The notes beneath the pieces were generated by a model. The model was given only the letters and a program-made list of their open reading frames with translations, was not told where the DNA came from and did no database searches. Below are positions 55,121 through 64,000 of a stretch of 64,000 bases of DNA, piece by piece. This DNA comes from Desulfotruncus arcticus DSM 17038 (GTDB taxonomy: Bacteria; Bacillota; Desulfotomaculia; Desulfotomaculales; Desulfallaceae), in NCBI RefSeq assembly GCF_900113335.1, contig NZ_FOOX01000008.1, forward strand, positions 149,322 to 213,321, read 5' to 3'. Every line of letters starts with the position of its first letter. Position 1 is the first letter of the stretch. Both the position numbers and the translations under genes were made by a program.

Positions 55121-55199
55121 ATTTTTATAAATTGATGCTTGGTCTATAATTTTTAATTTAAAACACTATGGAATGTAAATAGCATTAATTTTTATAAAT
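55121..55199. promoter_or_regulatory. cas promoter region with a 12-base direct repeat
   Basis: TATAAT at 55145-55150 is the best -10. The ATTTTTATAAAT at 55121-55132 covers the expected -35 position, and the same 12 bases recur at 55188-55199, after the first degenerate repeat. Confidence 0.45.
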
Positions 55200-55224
55200 A
55201 ATCAAACCATCTTGGAATTTGGCA
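55151..55224 (+). repeat. Two degenerate CRISPR repeats upstream of cas6
   Basis: The first (55151-55180) shares the 3' 12 bases TGGAATGTAAAT with the array repeats and is similar further 5' (TTTAAT-TAA). The second (55196-55224) shares TAATC, AACCATC and TGGAAT in register with the array repeat but has a diverged 3' end. They are separated by 15 bases, far less than a normal spacer. Confidence 0.65.
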
Positions 55225-55252
55225 TCTTAAAATTGTATAAGGAGGTGTAAAT

Positions 55253-55987
55253 TTGCGCATTAAAATTGAACTGGAAACTGAATGCCAAGAACTACCTATT
55301 GATTATCGGAGAAAATTTATATCATACGTCAAAAGTGCCTTTGAAAACTACAATCAAGATCTTTACGCAACACTCTACGAGATGGGAAGCTCACCTAAAT
55401 CCCTTTGTTTTAGTATTTATTTTGTACCAGAAGTAGAAATAAGAAAAGATGGTATTACCCTGCACAGCAAACGCTTTATTGCTTGGTTTACGACCCCGGA
55501 TATCTTAATGGGCGTTCACCTGATCAATGCCATTATGGCTCGCCGCAACAAGTGGTTTCCCCTAGCGGATAGTGATAATAAACTGCGCACTAGATCAATT
55601 ATCAATGTTCAGGAACAATCCATAAATACCAATGCTGTACACTTCAAAATTCTCTCACCAATTGTGATTAGAGATCACTATAATGGAGCAACAGAAAAGG
55701 ATTGGTACTATACCTTTGAGGATAGTAACTTTGAAAAGATTTGGAAACGCAATTTAAAGGCAGAGTTGCAAAACAAATTTAACAGAGACGTTAGCAGTGA
55801 TATTGATGGACTACAAATCAAACCCATTAATCTGAGGAAGACAGTGGTAAAAAATTATGGCATTTATATTCCCTGTACCATTGGGAACTTCATTTTAGCG
55901 GGAGAACGGTATCTACTTGATTATCTTTATAAGGCAGGGATTGGAAGTAAACGTTCTTTAGGTTTTGGTTGTCTGGATATAGTGTGA
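55253..55987 (+). CDS. cas6: CRISPR-associated endoribonuclease Cas6
   Basis: 244 residues from TTG 55253, with AAGGAGGTG at 55239-55247. It ends in the glycine-rich loop SKRSLGFGCLDIV that contacts the repeat hairpin. Cas6 cuts the array transcript within repeats. First gene of the cas operon; its leader carries the degenerate repeats. Confidence 0.93.
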   Translation: MRIKIELETECQELPIDYRRKFISYVKSAFENYNQDLYATLYEMGSSPKSLCFSIYFVPEVEIRKDGITLHSKRFIAWFTTPDILMGVHLINAIMARRNKWFPLADSDNKLRTRSIINVQEQSINTNAVHFKILSPIVIRDHYNGATEKDWYYTFEDSNFEKIWKRNLKAELQNKFNRDVSSDIDGLQIKPINLRKTVVKNYGIYIPCTIGNFILAGERYLLDYLYKAGIGSKRSLGFGCLDIV

Positions 55988-55999
55988 GGAGGGGTAAAA

Positions 56000-57712
56000 A
56001 TGAGCAATAATAACATACAACTCACACTTGGAGACTGGCAGTGGAATGCGGCTGTTGTCGGCTTCATTAATATTGTGGGAAAAGAAAACGTCAATATTGA
56101 GGCAGATACAGTTGAATTCTCGCAAGAAGTCCTTGATGAGTTTGAAAACAAATACTTTGCATATTTTATCAAAACTTATGAGAGAACCCTGTCATGGTAC
56201 AAAATTGTCAATTATCAGGACAATCTTTATAGCTATGAGGAAAATAATTTTGAGGAATTTGACTTAAAGGCGCTGGAGGGCTTGAATACCTATATCAAAG
56301 ATGTAAAGCGCTACATCAAAAGTAATAGTTATAAAGCAGCATACGAGTTAATTAAGTCAGAAGTTAACCTGCTTTCCCTGGAAAAACAACTTACCACTAT
56401 TAAAGAACCCAAAAATCAACAGAAATTTGATGAGGACAAGCCTAAGATTGCTAATGAAAGCAAGCAAAGATTTCACCTTTTGTGGCAAATTATTGATTAT
56501 TGCGCAAGTCCTGAGGGTAAAAGGTACATCGGGGCTAAAAATGTTATTTACACCATAATTAATAATGCATGGAACGGTGTGAGTTTTCTGAATCCACAGA
56601 CGAAGGAAAAGGATGTCTATGCCGACTATAAAAATTATTTTGTGGATTCAGCGGTTGCTTATCTGCAAAGTGAGAAATCTAAATTTAAATATAATTGTTT
56701 TGTTTGCAATGCGCCAATAAAGGACATGAGCAATGATTTAAGTTTTATGAATGCAACAGGCTTTGATGTTGCAAGAAAAGCCTCTCATGTATGGAACTTT
56801 CAAAATGATACTGCCATTTGCCCACTGTGCAAGCTAATATATTCCTGCCTGCCTGCGGGGATTACCTACACTTACGACAGAGGTATTTACATCAATCAAA
56901 ACATCAGTCTCAAAGATGCGATTCGGATAAATAGTAAAATCAAACATAAAATTTTAAGCTCACAAGAAAGCGGTATGCGTTCAATATACCATGCATTAGT
57001 TGGCGCGCTACATGAGCAGGAAAATGATTCCGCTAAATATGAGCTTGCCGATGTGCAGGTTGTGCGCTTTGAAAATGAAAGTTACCGCTTTAACATTCTG
57101 GCCAAACCGATGCTGCAAATAATAGTAAATTCCAAGAAAGAACTAGACAGTCTAATCAGAGTAAACTTTATAGAAAATGGCGGTAATATCAATGTTTATG
57201 ATGAAGTTATTGGACGCATATTCAATAATCAAAACCTGTTTACTCTTATTCATAGAATGCTATATGGCAAGCTTTCCAATCCATCAAAATGCTATTTTTA
57301 TGGATCACATGTTAGAAATGCGTTAATAATTAACCAACAAATATGTAATCGTTTGGGAGGGATGAATATGGAAAATGCCAAAGGAGGTGTGCAGGTGAAT
57401 AACGAACTAGTCAAAAATGCAAGGACGGCAGGATATTTATTACGCAAAAAATATGTTGATAAAGATGCGAACCATAAGTTGGCGGGAATTTGCTACCGGC
57501 TGCTCAACGCACTAAAAACTTCTAATGAAAATATGTTTATGGATGTGGCGCTCAACTGTTATCTTTATGTGAATAGTCAAGTCCCAAAGGTTATTACCGA
57601 TGTTTTAGGCAGCGAAAAGGACTTTAACACAATGGGCTATGCCTTTGTGTCAGGGTTAATAGAGGGGCAGGAAGGAAGCGGCAATAAAGATAAAAAGGCT
57701 GAGGGGGAATAA
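56000..57712 (+). CDS. cas8b: Type I-B Cascade large subunit Cas8b (Cst1 type)
   Basis: 570 residues. The zinc-binding region FVCNAPIKDMS and AICPLCKLIYSCLPAG near residues 235-285 is typical of Cst1. It should recognise the PAM and bind target DNA. A clear AGGAGGGG ribosome site precedes ATG 56000. Confidence 0.9.
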   Translation: MSNNNIQLTLGDWQWNAAVVGFINIVGKENVNIEADTVEFSQEVLDEFENKYFAYFIKTYERTLSWYKIVNYQDNLYSYEENNFEEFDLKALEGLNTYIKDVKRYIKSNSYKAAYELIKSEVNLLSLEKQLTTIKEPKNQQKFDEDKPKIANESKQRFHLLWQIIDYCASPEGKRYIGAKNVIYTIINNAWNGVSFLNPQTKEKDVYADYKNYFVDSAVAYLQSEKSKFKYNCFVCNAPIKDMSNDLSFMNATGFDVARKASHVWNFQNDTAICPLCKLIYSCLPAGITYTYDRGIYINQNISLKDAIRINSKIKHKILSSQESGMRSIYHALVGALHEQENDSAKYELADVQVVRFENESYRFNILAKPMLQIIVNSKKELDSLIRVNFIENGGNINVYDEVIGRIFNNQNLFTLIHRMLYGKLSNPSKCYFYGSHVRNALIINQQICNRLGGMNMENAKGGVQVNNELVKNARTAGYLLRKKYVDKDANHKLAGICYRLLNALKTSNENMFMDVALNCYLYVNSQVPKVITDVLGSEKDFNTMGYAFVSGLIEGQEGSGNKDKKAEGE

Positions 57713-57714
57713 TT

Positions 57715-59326
<1,612 letters not shown>

Positions 59327-59339
59327 GAGTGAGGTTGCT

Positions 59340-61571
59340 ATGGACGAGAATGCATTAGCAAAATCAGCACCTAAAGAAGACATACAGACCCATACGAACA
59401 ACCTGTTAAAAAATGTAGAACTATTGCAACAATTATACCCCAATCTGCAAGTAGATTGGGGTTTGTTGCATTGGGCTTGTGTCTATCATGATTTAGGTAA
59501 GCTGCATTTTAAATTTCAGGACCGGATTAAAAGAATTAAACATCACCCAGATGAAATACCCCATGGCCTTTTGAGTCTGGCTATGATTGATCACAAAGCT
59601 CTCAAGAAAATGGGTTATGATAAAAATGCGATTAAACTTTTATACCAAGCTGTCGCCTATCACCATGACCGGACAATGCCCTCCCAAAATGAGCAGATTG
59701 AGGAAGAGTTTGCAGGCTTGCGTTCTAATTTTGTAAGATTTCAATATGACAGACTTCCTGGGGAATATATGGCTGATGAAATTGACCAACGTTACTTCAG
59801 TGTAAATAAGAGATTTTATGAAGAACGTGATGGAAATTTGTTTTTTCGATTTATTATGCTAGAGGGGTTGCTTAACCGAGTGGATTATGCCGCCAGTGCA
59901 TATATTCCGGTAGAAAGTCCAAACGATTTCCTGCCCTCCTCAATGGATGAGTTAATGTCCTGTTGGCAGAAAGAGGATAAAGGTGCCAATTGGAACGACT
60001 TGCAGATCTATATGAGAAACAACCCCGCCAATAACCTCATCGTAATTGCGCAAACAGGTATGGGTAAAACTGAAGCAGGATTATTATGGCTGGGTAACGC
60101 CAAAGGCTTCTTCACCCTGCCCCTCAAAAGCGCCATCAATGCAATTTACAAGCGTATAACAGATAAAATAGTGCGAGAAAAAATAAATAAGCGAGTAGGA
60201 TTGCTTCATTCGGATACTTATGTCAAATATCTTGAGCAAACAGAAAAGGATGAGAGCATATCTCTCGATACCTATTACACAAAAACAAAGCAATTATCCC
60301 TACCCTTAACCATCTGCACCCTGGATCAACTATTTAATTTTGTTTTCCGCTACAGGGGTTTTGAACAAAAGCTAGCGACATTGTCTTATTCCAAAGTTAT
60401 CATTGATGAAGTTCAAATGTATTCTCCTGAATTAATTGCCTATCTTGTACTCGGATTACACTATATTACCCGCATGAGGGGCAAATTTGCCATTTTGACC
60501 GCAACTTTGCCAACCTTATTTTTAGACCTACTGCGGGAACAGGGTATTCCATTTGAACCGCCTAAAGTATTTACAAATGATAAAATCCGCCATAGCCTAA
60601 AGGTGCTGGACAAGGAAATTAACGCTAAGGATATTATGACTATTAGCAGGCAATACGGTGGCAAGAAAATTCTTGTCATTTGTAATACTATAAAAAGTGC
60701 GCTAAAACTGTATCATCAACTCGGTAAAGAAACGGGTAAGCAGCAGGTATGGCTCCTGCACAGCCACTTTACCAAACATGACCGTGCTATTAAGGAAAAG
60801 CATATTTTGGATATGGGGAAAAGGGAGAGCACCCAGAGCGGCATTTGGGTTGCTACGCAAATTGTCGAGGCATCTTTGGATATTGATTTTGATTTGCTGT
60901 TTACTGAACTATCCGACTTAAACGGTTTATTCCAGCGTATGGGAAGGTGCTACAGGAACAGGATTTTAGACATTGACTATAACTGCTTTGTGTTTACCGG
61001 CGGCAATAAACGATGCAGCGGTGTTGGAGCTTTTATTGATAAGAAAATTCACCAGCTTTCAAAGGAATCTCTATTAGGTGTTGAAGGTGTTATTAGTGAA
61101 GGACAAAAAGTGGACATGGTTGAAGATCTTTATACAAAAGAAAAGCTGCATGATTATTATGAGGCCATTAAAAAAAATATTGACTATGTTAAAAGCATCC
61201 AGGCGTATGAATTTACTAAAACTGAGGTCATTAATATGTTTCGCGATATTGATACGGTAAGCGTTATCCCACGTGGCGTTTATGATGAGCACGAAGCGGA
61301 AATTAACGAAGCCTTAAACGCACTGAAGGCAGATTACAACGGCATGGATAAAATCGAATCGAGGAAAATCAGAGCAAAGGCAAGAAGTGTTATTGCTGAT
61401 AAAACTGTGGATATACCACTCTATTTAGCCCAGAAAATAGTAATTAAGAAAATAGCTATTAATGCATATGAACAATTATCCATCGCTGAATGCGCATACA
61501 ACAGTCAAGAGGGAATCATCAAGCCGGCTATAAAAACAGGAGGTGAGGATTTTTTATCACATTCGTTTTAG
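59340..61571 (+). CDS. cas3: CRISPR helicase-nuclease Cas3
   Basis: 743 residues from ATG 59340, preferred over the upstream 59292 because GGAGTGAGG lies just before it and 59292 is inside cas5. The N-terminal HD nuclease has H50-D51 (VYHDLGK), H68/H69 and H75. The superfamily 2 helicase has Walker A AQTGMGKTEAG near residue 238, box II IIDEVQ near 354, and motif VI GLFQRMGRCYR. It degrades DNA marked by Cascade. Confidence 0.94.
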   Translation: MDENALAKSAPKEDIQTHTNNLLKNVELLQQLYPNLQVDWGLLHWACVYHDLGKLHFKFQDRIKRIKHHPDEIPHGLLSLAMIDHKALKKMGYDKNAIKLLYQAVAYHHDRTMPSQNEQIEEEFAGLRSNFVRFQYDRLPGEYMADEIDQRYFSVNKRFYEERDGNLFFRFIMLEGLLNRVDYAASAYIPVESPNDFLPSSMDELMSCWQKEDKGANWNDLQIYMRNNPANNLIVIAQTGMGKTEAGLLWLGNAKGFFTLPLKSAINAIYKRITDKIVREKINKRVGLLHSDTYVKYLEQTEKDESISLDTYYTKTKQLSLPLTICTLDQLFNFVFRYRGFEQKLATLSYSKVIIDEVQMYSPELIAYLVLGLHYITRMRGKFAILTATLPTLFLDLLREQGIPFEPPKVFTNDKIRHSLKVLDKEINAKDIMTISRQYGGKKILVICNTIKSALKLYHQLGKETGKQQVWLLHSHFTKHDRAIKEKHILDMGKRESTQSGIWVATQIVEASLDIDFDLLFTELSDLNGLFQRMGRCYRNRILDIDYNCFVFTGGNKRCSGVGAFIDKKIHQLSKESLLGVEGVISEGQKVDMVEDLYTKEKLHDYYEAIKKNIDYVKSIQAYEFTKTEVINMFRDIDTVSVIPRGVYDEHEAEINEALNALKADYNGMDKIESRKIRAKARSVIADKTVDIPLYLAQKIVIKKIAINAYEQLSIAECAYNSQEGIIKPAIKTGGEDFLSHSF

Positions 61572-61600
61572 AAAAGATATAAACACAAGGGGTTTATGCT

Positions 61601-62089
61601 ATGCATATTACTGGAACCATGTTCAATTACTATTTCGTATGTCACCGAAAGCTGTGGTGCTTTTATAATAACATCACCCTTGAGAATGAAAATGAAAGGG
61701 TGTTGTTGGGCAAATTAATCGATGAAAACGCTTATGGCAGAGAGCATAAACACATTTTGATTGACCAAACAGTTAATGTTGATTTTATTAAAGATTGGCA
61801 AGTACTTCATGAGGTTAAAAAGAGCAAAAGTATCGAGGAAGCTTCCATCTGGCAAGTAAAATACTATTTGTATTTCCTAAATCAAAGGGGCATAAAAATC
61901 GAAAAAGGTATTCTTGATTATCCTAAAATAAAAAAACGTCAAGAAGTTTTTTTAGAGGAGGGTGATTTGGCAAAAATTGAGGAGATACTCTTGAATATAG
62001 AAAAAATCCTGCAACAAGAGAAAATGCCCCCACCCATTGAGTCTAAAATTTGTAAAAGCTGTGCTTATTACGAGTACTGCTACATTTAA
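61601..62089 (+). CDS. cas4: CRISPR exonuclease Cas4
   Basis: 162 residues. An N-terminal Cys in VCHRKLW and the C-terminal CKSCAYYEYC give the four Fe-S ligands. EVKKSKS is the RecB-like nuclease motif. Cas4 trims prespacers and selects for PAM with Cas1-Cas2. Confidence 0.95.
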   Translation: MHITGTMFNYYFVCHRKLWCFYNNITLENENERVLLGKLIDENAYGREHKHILIDQTVNVDFIKDWQVLHEVKKSKSIEEASIWQVKYYLYFLNQRGIKIEKGILDYPKIKKRQEVFLEEGDLAKIEEILLNIEKILQQEKMPPPIESKICKSCAYYEYCYI

Positions 62090-62100
62090 GGAGACATGAA

Positions 62101-63093
62101 ATGGCTGAAAGCTTCTATTTATTTTCAAACGGAGAACTGCAAAGAAAGGATAACGTGCTCAGGATAACTACTTCCGATGGACGCTATAAAGATATTAAAG
62201 TAGAGATGACACGGGATATTTATTTGTTTGGAGAGGTTAGTCTAAACACCAAATGTTTAAATTATGCAGGTCAATTATCAATGCCAATCCATATATTTAA
62301 TTATTACGGTTCTTATACAGGTAGCTTTTACCCTAAAGAAAAAAATGTTTCTGGTAAACTATTAATTGAGCAGGTCAACCATTATACCAATAAGGACAAG
62401 CGCTTGGAAATCGCCAAAGAATTCGTTGAAGCAGCCAGTGATAATATTTTGCGAAACTTACGTTATTATAATGAACGGGGTAGGGATCTGCAGTCCCGGA
62501 TGACAGAAATCAAAGCATTAAAGAAAGGTATTGCCCCTGTACAGAACATAAGTGAATTAATGGGATTAGAGGGGAGCATCAGGCAAGTCTATTATGCCAG
62601 TTGGAAAGATATCATCAATCAAGAAATTGATTTTGACAAGAGAGTGAAACGCCCACCCGACAATATGATTAATGCGCTAATGTCTTTTGTAAATTCATTG
62701 GTATATGCGACCTGTTTGACGGAGATATACAAAACGCAGCTGCATCCAACTATAAGCTATTTGCATAGTGCCGGGGAAAGAAGATTTTCTCTGTGTCTAG
62801 ATATTTCCGAAATCTTCAAACCGCTAATAGCCGATCGATTAATATTTTCTATGCTGAACAAAAAAATGCTTACCGAAAAGGATTTTGAAAGTCAGTCCAA
62901 TTTTTGCTATATAAAGGATAATGGGCGCAAACGATTACTTCAAAAATACGACGAAGACCTAAAGCGTACAATTCGACATAAGGGTCTTAATAAAAACGTA
63001 TCTTACCGGTATTTAATCCGGCTTGAGTGCTATAAACTAATTAAGCATCTGATGGGCGATAAAAAATATAAAGGGTTTACAGTTTGGTGGTGA
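62101..63093 (+). CDS. cas1: CRISPR integrase Cas1
   Basis: 330 residues. The metal-binding Glu is in LMGLEGSIRQVYYASW near residue 160, and His in ISYLHSAGERRFSL near 223, with a following LDISEIFKP acidic stretch. It inserts new spacers at the leader end. AAGGAGA lies just before ATG 62101. Confidence 0.96.
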   Translation: MAESFYLFSNGELQRKDNVLRITTSDGRYKDIKVEMTRDIYLFGEVSLNTKCLNYAGQLSMPIHIFNYYGSYTGSFYPKEKNVSGKLLIEQVNHYTNKDKRLEIAKEFVEAASDNILRNLRYYNERGRDLQSRMTEIKALKKGIAPVQNISELMGLEGSIRQVYYASWKDIINQEIDFDKRVKRPPDNMINALMSFVNSLVYATCLTEIYKTQLHPTISYLHSAGERRFSLCLDISEIFKPLIADRLIFSMLNKKMLTEKDFESQSNFCYIKDNGRKRLLQKYDEDLKRTIRHKGLNKNVSYRYLIRLECYKLIKHLMGDKKYKGFTVWW

Positions 63094-63095
63094 CT

Positions 63096-63374
63096 ATGTA
63101 TATAATACTAGTTTATGATATCGAAATGGATGAGGGTGGCGCAAAAGCATCAAGAAGAATTTTTAAAACCTGCAAAAAATATCTTACCCATATACAAAAA
63201 TCAGTATTCGAAGGTGACATTACACCGTCCTTGCTACAGAAATTACGATTAGAGATAAACAAGTCTATTAGAAAGGACAGGGATTCAGTACTGGTATTCA
63301 AAAGTAGAGAAGAACGTTGGCTGCAAAAAGAGTTTTGGGGGAAAGAAGATGATAAAACATCTAATTTCTTTTAG
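63096..63374 (+). CDS. cas2: CRISPR integration subunit Cas2
   Basis: 92 residues from ATG 63096, two bases after the cas1 stop. ILVYDIEMDEGGAKASRRIF and the KSVFEGDI strand are typical; the conserved Asp after beta-1 is present. It scaffolds the Cas1 dimers. Confidence 0.95.
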   Translation: MYIILVYDIEMDEGGAKASRRIFKTCKKYLTHIQKSVFEGDITPSLLQKLRLEINKSIRKDRDSVLVFKSREERWLQKEFWGKEDDKTSNFF

Positions 63375-63694
63375 AGAACTACGGAAGGTAGATTCCATCA
63401 GAGAGAAAAGCATCCCCCAAGGGATTCTGACGTAGATATCTATAGATATCTCACTCTTCACTGGTAGCATCATTATTCATTGCCAAAACTTTTTATAACC
63501 TCCAAAAAAAAAATATTCTGTCGACCACAGATGTTGCAGTTTACCCTATAGAACGACAGAAGCTTAATCTGCTGGGAATTTTCACTTCATAAACTTAAAC
63601 TTTTAAAAATTGCATATATAAATGATTCCATGTAAACAGTATCGACAGAGATACCCTCATATCCGCTTTATTTAAGCCTACTCGCGTTGTTAGA
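63375..63694 (+). promoter_or_regulatory. CRISPR leader
   Basis: 320 AT-rich bases between cas2 and the first repeat, with no coding frame. It contains an 18-base perfect palindrome at 63434-63451 and an A9-type run near 63508. The array is therefore transcribed on the plus strand, and new spacers should enter at 63694/63695. Confidence 0.75.
63434..63451. promoter_or_regulatory. 18-base perfect palindrome
   Basis: AGATATCTATAGATATCT reads the same on both strands, 60 bases after cas2. It could be a protein-binding site; no T tract follows. Confidence 0.5.
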
Positions 63695-64000
63695 CATTTA
63701 ATCTAACCATCGTGGAATGTAAATCCGGCTGCATCAGCCTTACCAAGCAGGTGACTGCAGCCGCATTTAATCTAACCATCGTGGAATGTAAATCTCCTTT
63801 ATTTGATTATGTATATACATAATATATCCATTTAATCTAACCATCGTGGAATGTAAATAGCACAAAGGCAACCACCTTCAACAAATCTTCCAACATTTAA
63901 TCTAACCATCGTGGAATGTAAATCCGGGAGGTCGCTTCTAAGGGACTGGTTGAGTATTTCTTCATTTAATCTAACCATCGTGGAATGTAAATTGAATTTT
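63695..64000 (+). CRISPR. CRISPR array, type I-B, cut by the window end
   Basis: Five identical 30-base repeats start at 63695, 63764, 63829, 63894 and 63963. Each begins CATTTAATCTAACC and ends TGGAATGTAAAT. Four complete spacers are 39, 35, 35 and 39 bases, and a fifth begins at 63993. The repeat 3' end is like other clostridial I-B repeats, and ATGTAAAT would be the crRNA 5' handle. Confidence 0.98.

Noticed and set aside
55151..55224. A second functional CRISPR array upstream of cas6
   Set aside because: The two repeat copies differ from each other and from the array repeat, and the 15-base gap is too short for a spacer.

Overview
The window reads as a chromosomal segment of an anaerobic, probably spore-forming Firmicute of the Peptococcaceae/Desulfotomaculum-like Clostridia. 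This is inferred from gene content: a flavodiiron protein, many ferredoxin-type proteins, AddAB, a sigma-54 activator with CBS and PAS domains, a glycine riboswitch, and a Cst-type I-B CRISPR system. No rRNA or prophage was seen.

Layout. 1-8.9 kb: a small Cys-motif protein, a SulP anion transporter, a secreted Tyr/Asp/Gly-rich protein, an Fe-S protein, upp-uraA, cstA and a hypothetical. 9-17.7 kb: a soluble histidine kinase and response regulator, glutamate dehydrogenase, a stand-alone Gre-like protein, flavodiiron protein FprA, a GGCT-fold protein, a cold-shock protein and a KtrAB/TrkAH potassium system. 17.8-28.1 kb: addB-addA, a two-LysM protein, a 24-codon hydrophobic peptide and a NamZ-like muramidase. 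28.3-33.4 kb: a six-gene proline-catabolism cluster, with a multisubunit dye-linked proline dehydrogenase-like complex followed by an AT-rich P5C dehydrogenase. A good -24/-12 box lies upstream, and a sigma-54 activator is encoded about 6 kb away. 33.7-42 kb: PH and Yip1 membrane proteins, a Phd/ParE-type toxin-antitoxin pair, a MacAB-like exporter, the sigma-54 activator and a SLOG-fold protein.

42.4-51.2 kb is one coherent operon. A tandem glycine riboswitch with a terminator controls gcvT-gcvH-gcvPA-gcvPB, two radical-SAM genes of the LipS1/LipS2 (split lipoyl synthase) kind, a LipM octanoyltransferase and lpdA. It supplies the whole glycine cleavage system together with lipoylation of its H protein. 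Directly downstream, at 51397-51492, is an unusual tRNA. It combines a selenocysteine-tRNA-like body (8-bp acceptor, 9-bp variable arm, bulged T stem) with a GCA (Cys) anticodon and U73.

52-55 kb holds an MFS exporter, a YkvI-family protein, a truncated DIP1984-family gene and a candidate type I toxin-antitoxin locus. 55.2-64 kb is an AT-rich type I-B CRISPR-Cas locus (cas6-cas8b/cst1-cas7/cst2-cas5-cas3-cas4-cas1-cas2), followed by an AT-rich leader and a CRISPR array that runs off the window. Two degenerate, stand-alone CRISPR repeats sit between the cas promoter region and cas6, resembling the architecture of crRNA-like cas-regulating RNAs. Several families of short palindromic or heptameric repeats are scattered through intergenic DNA.
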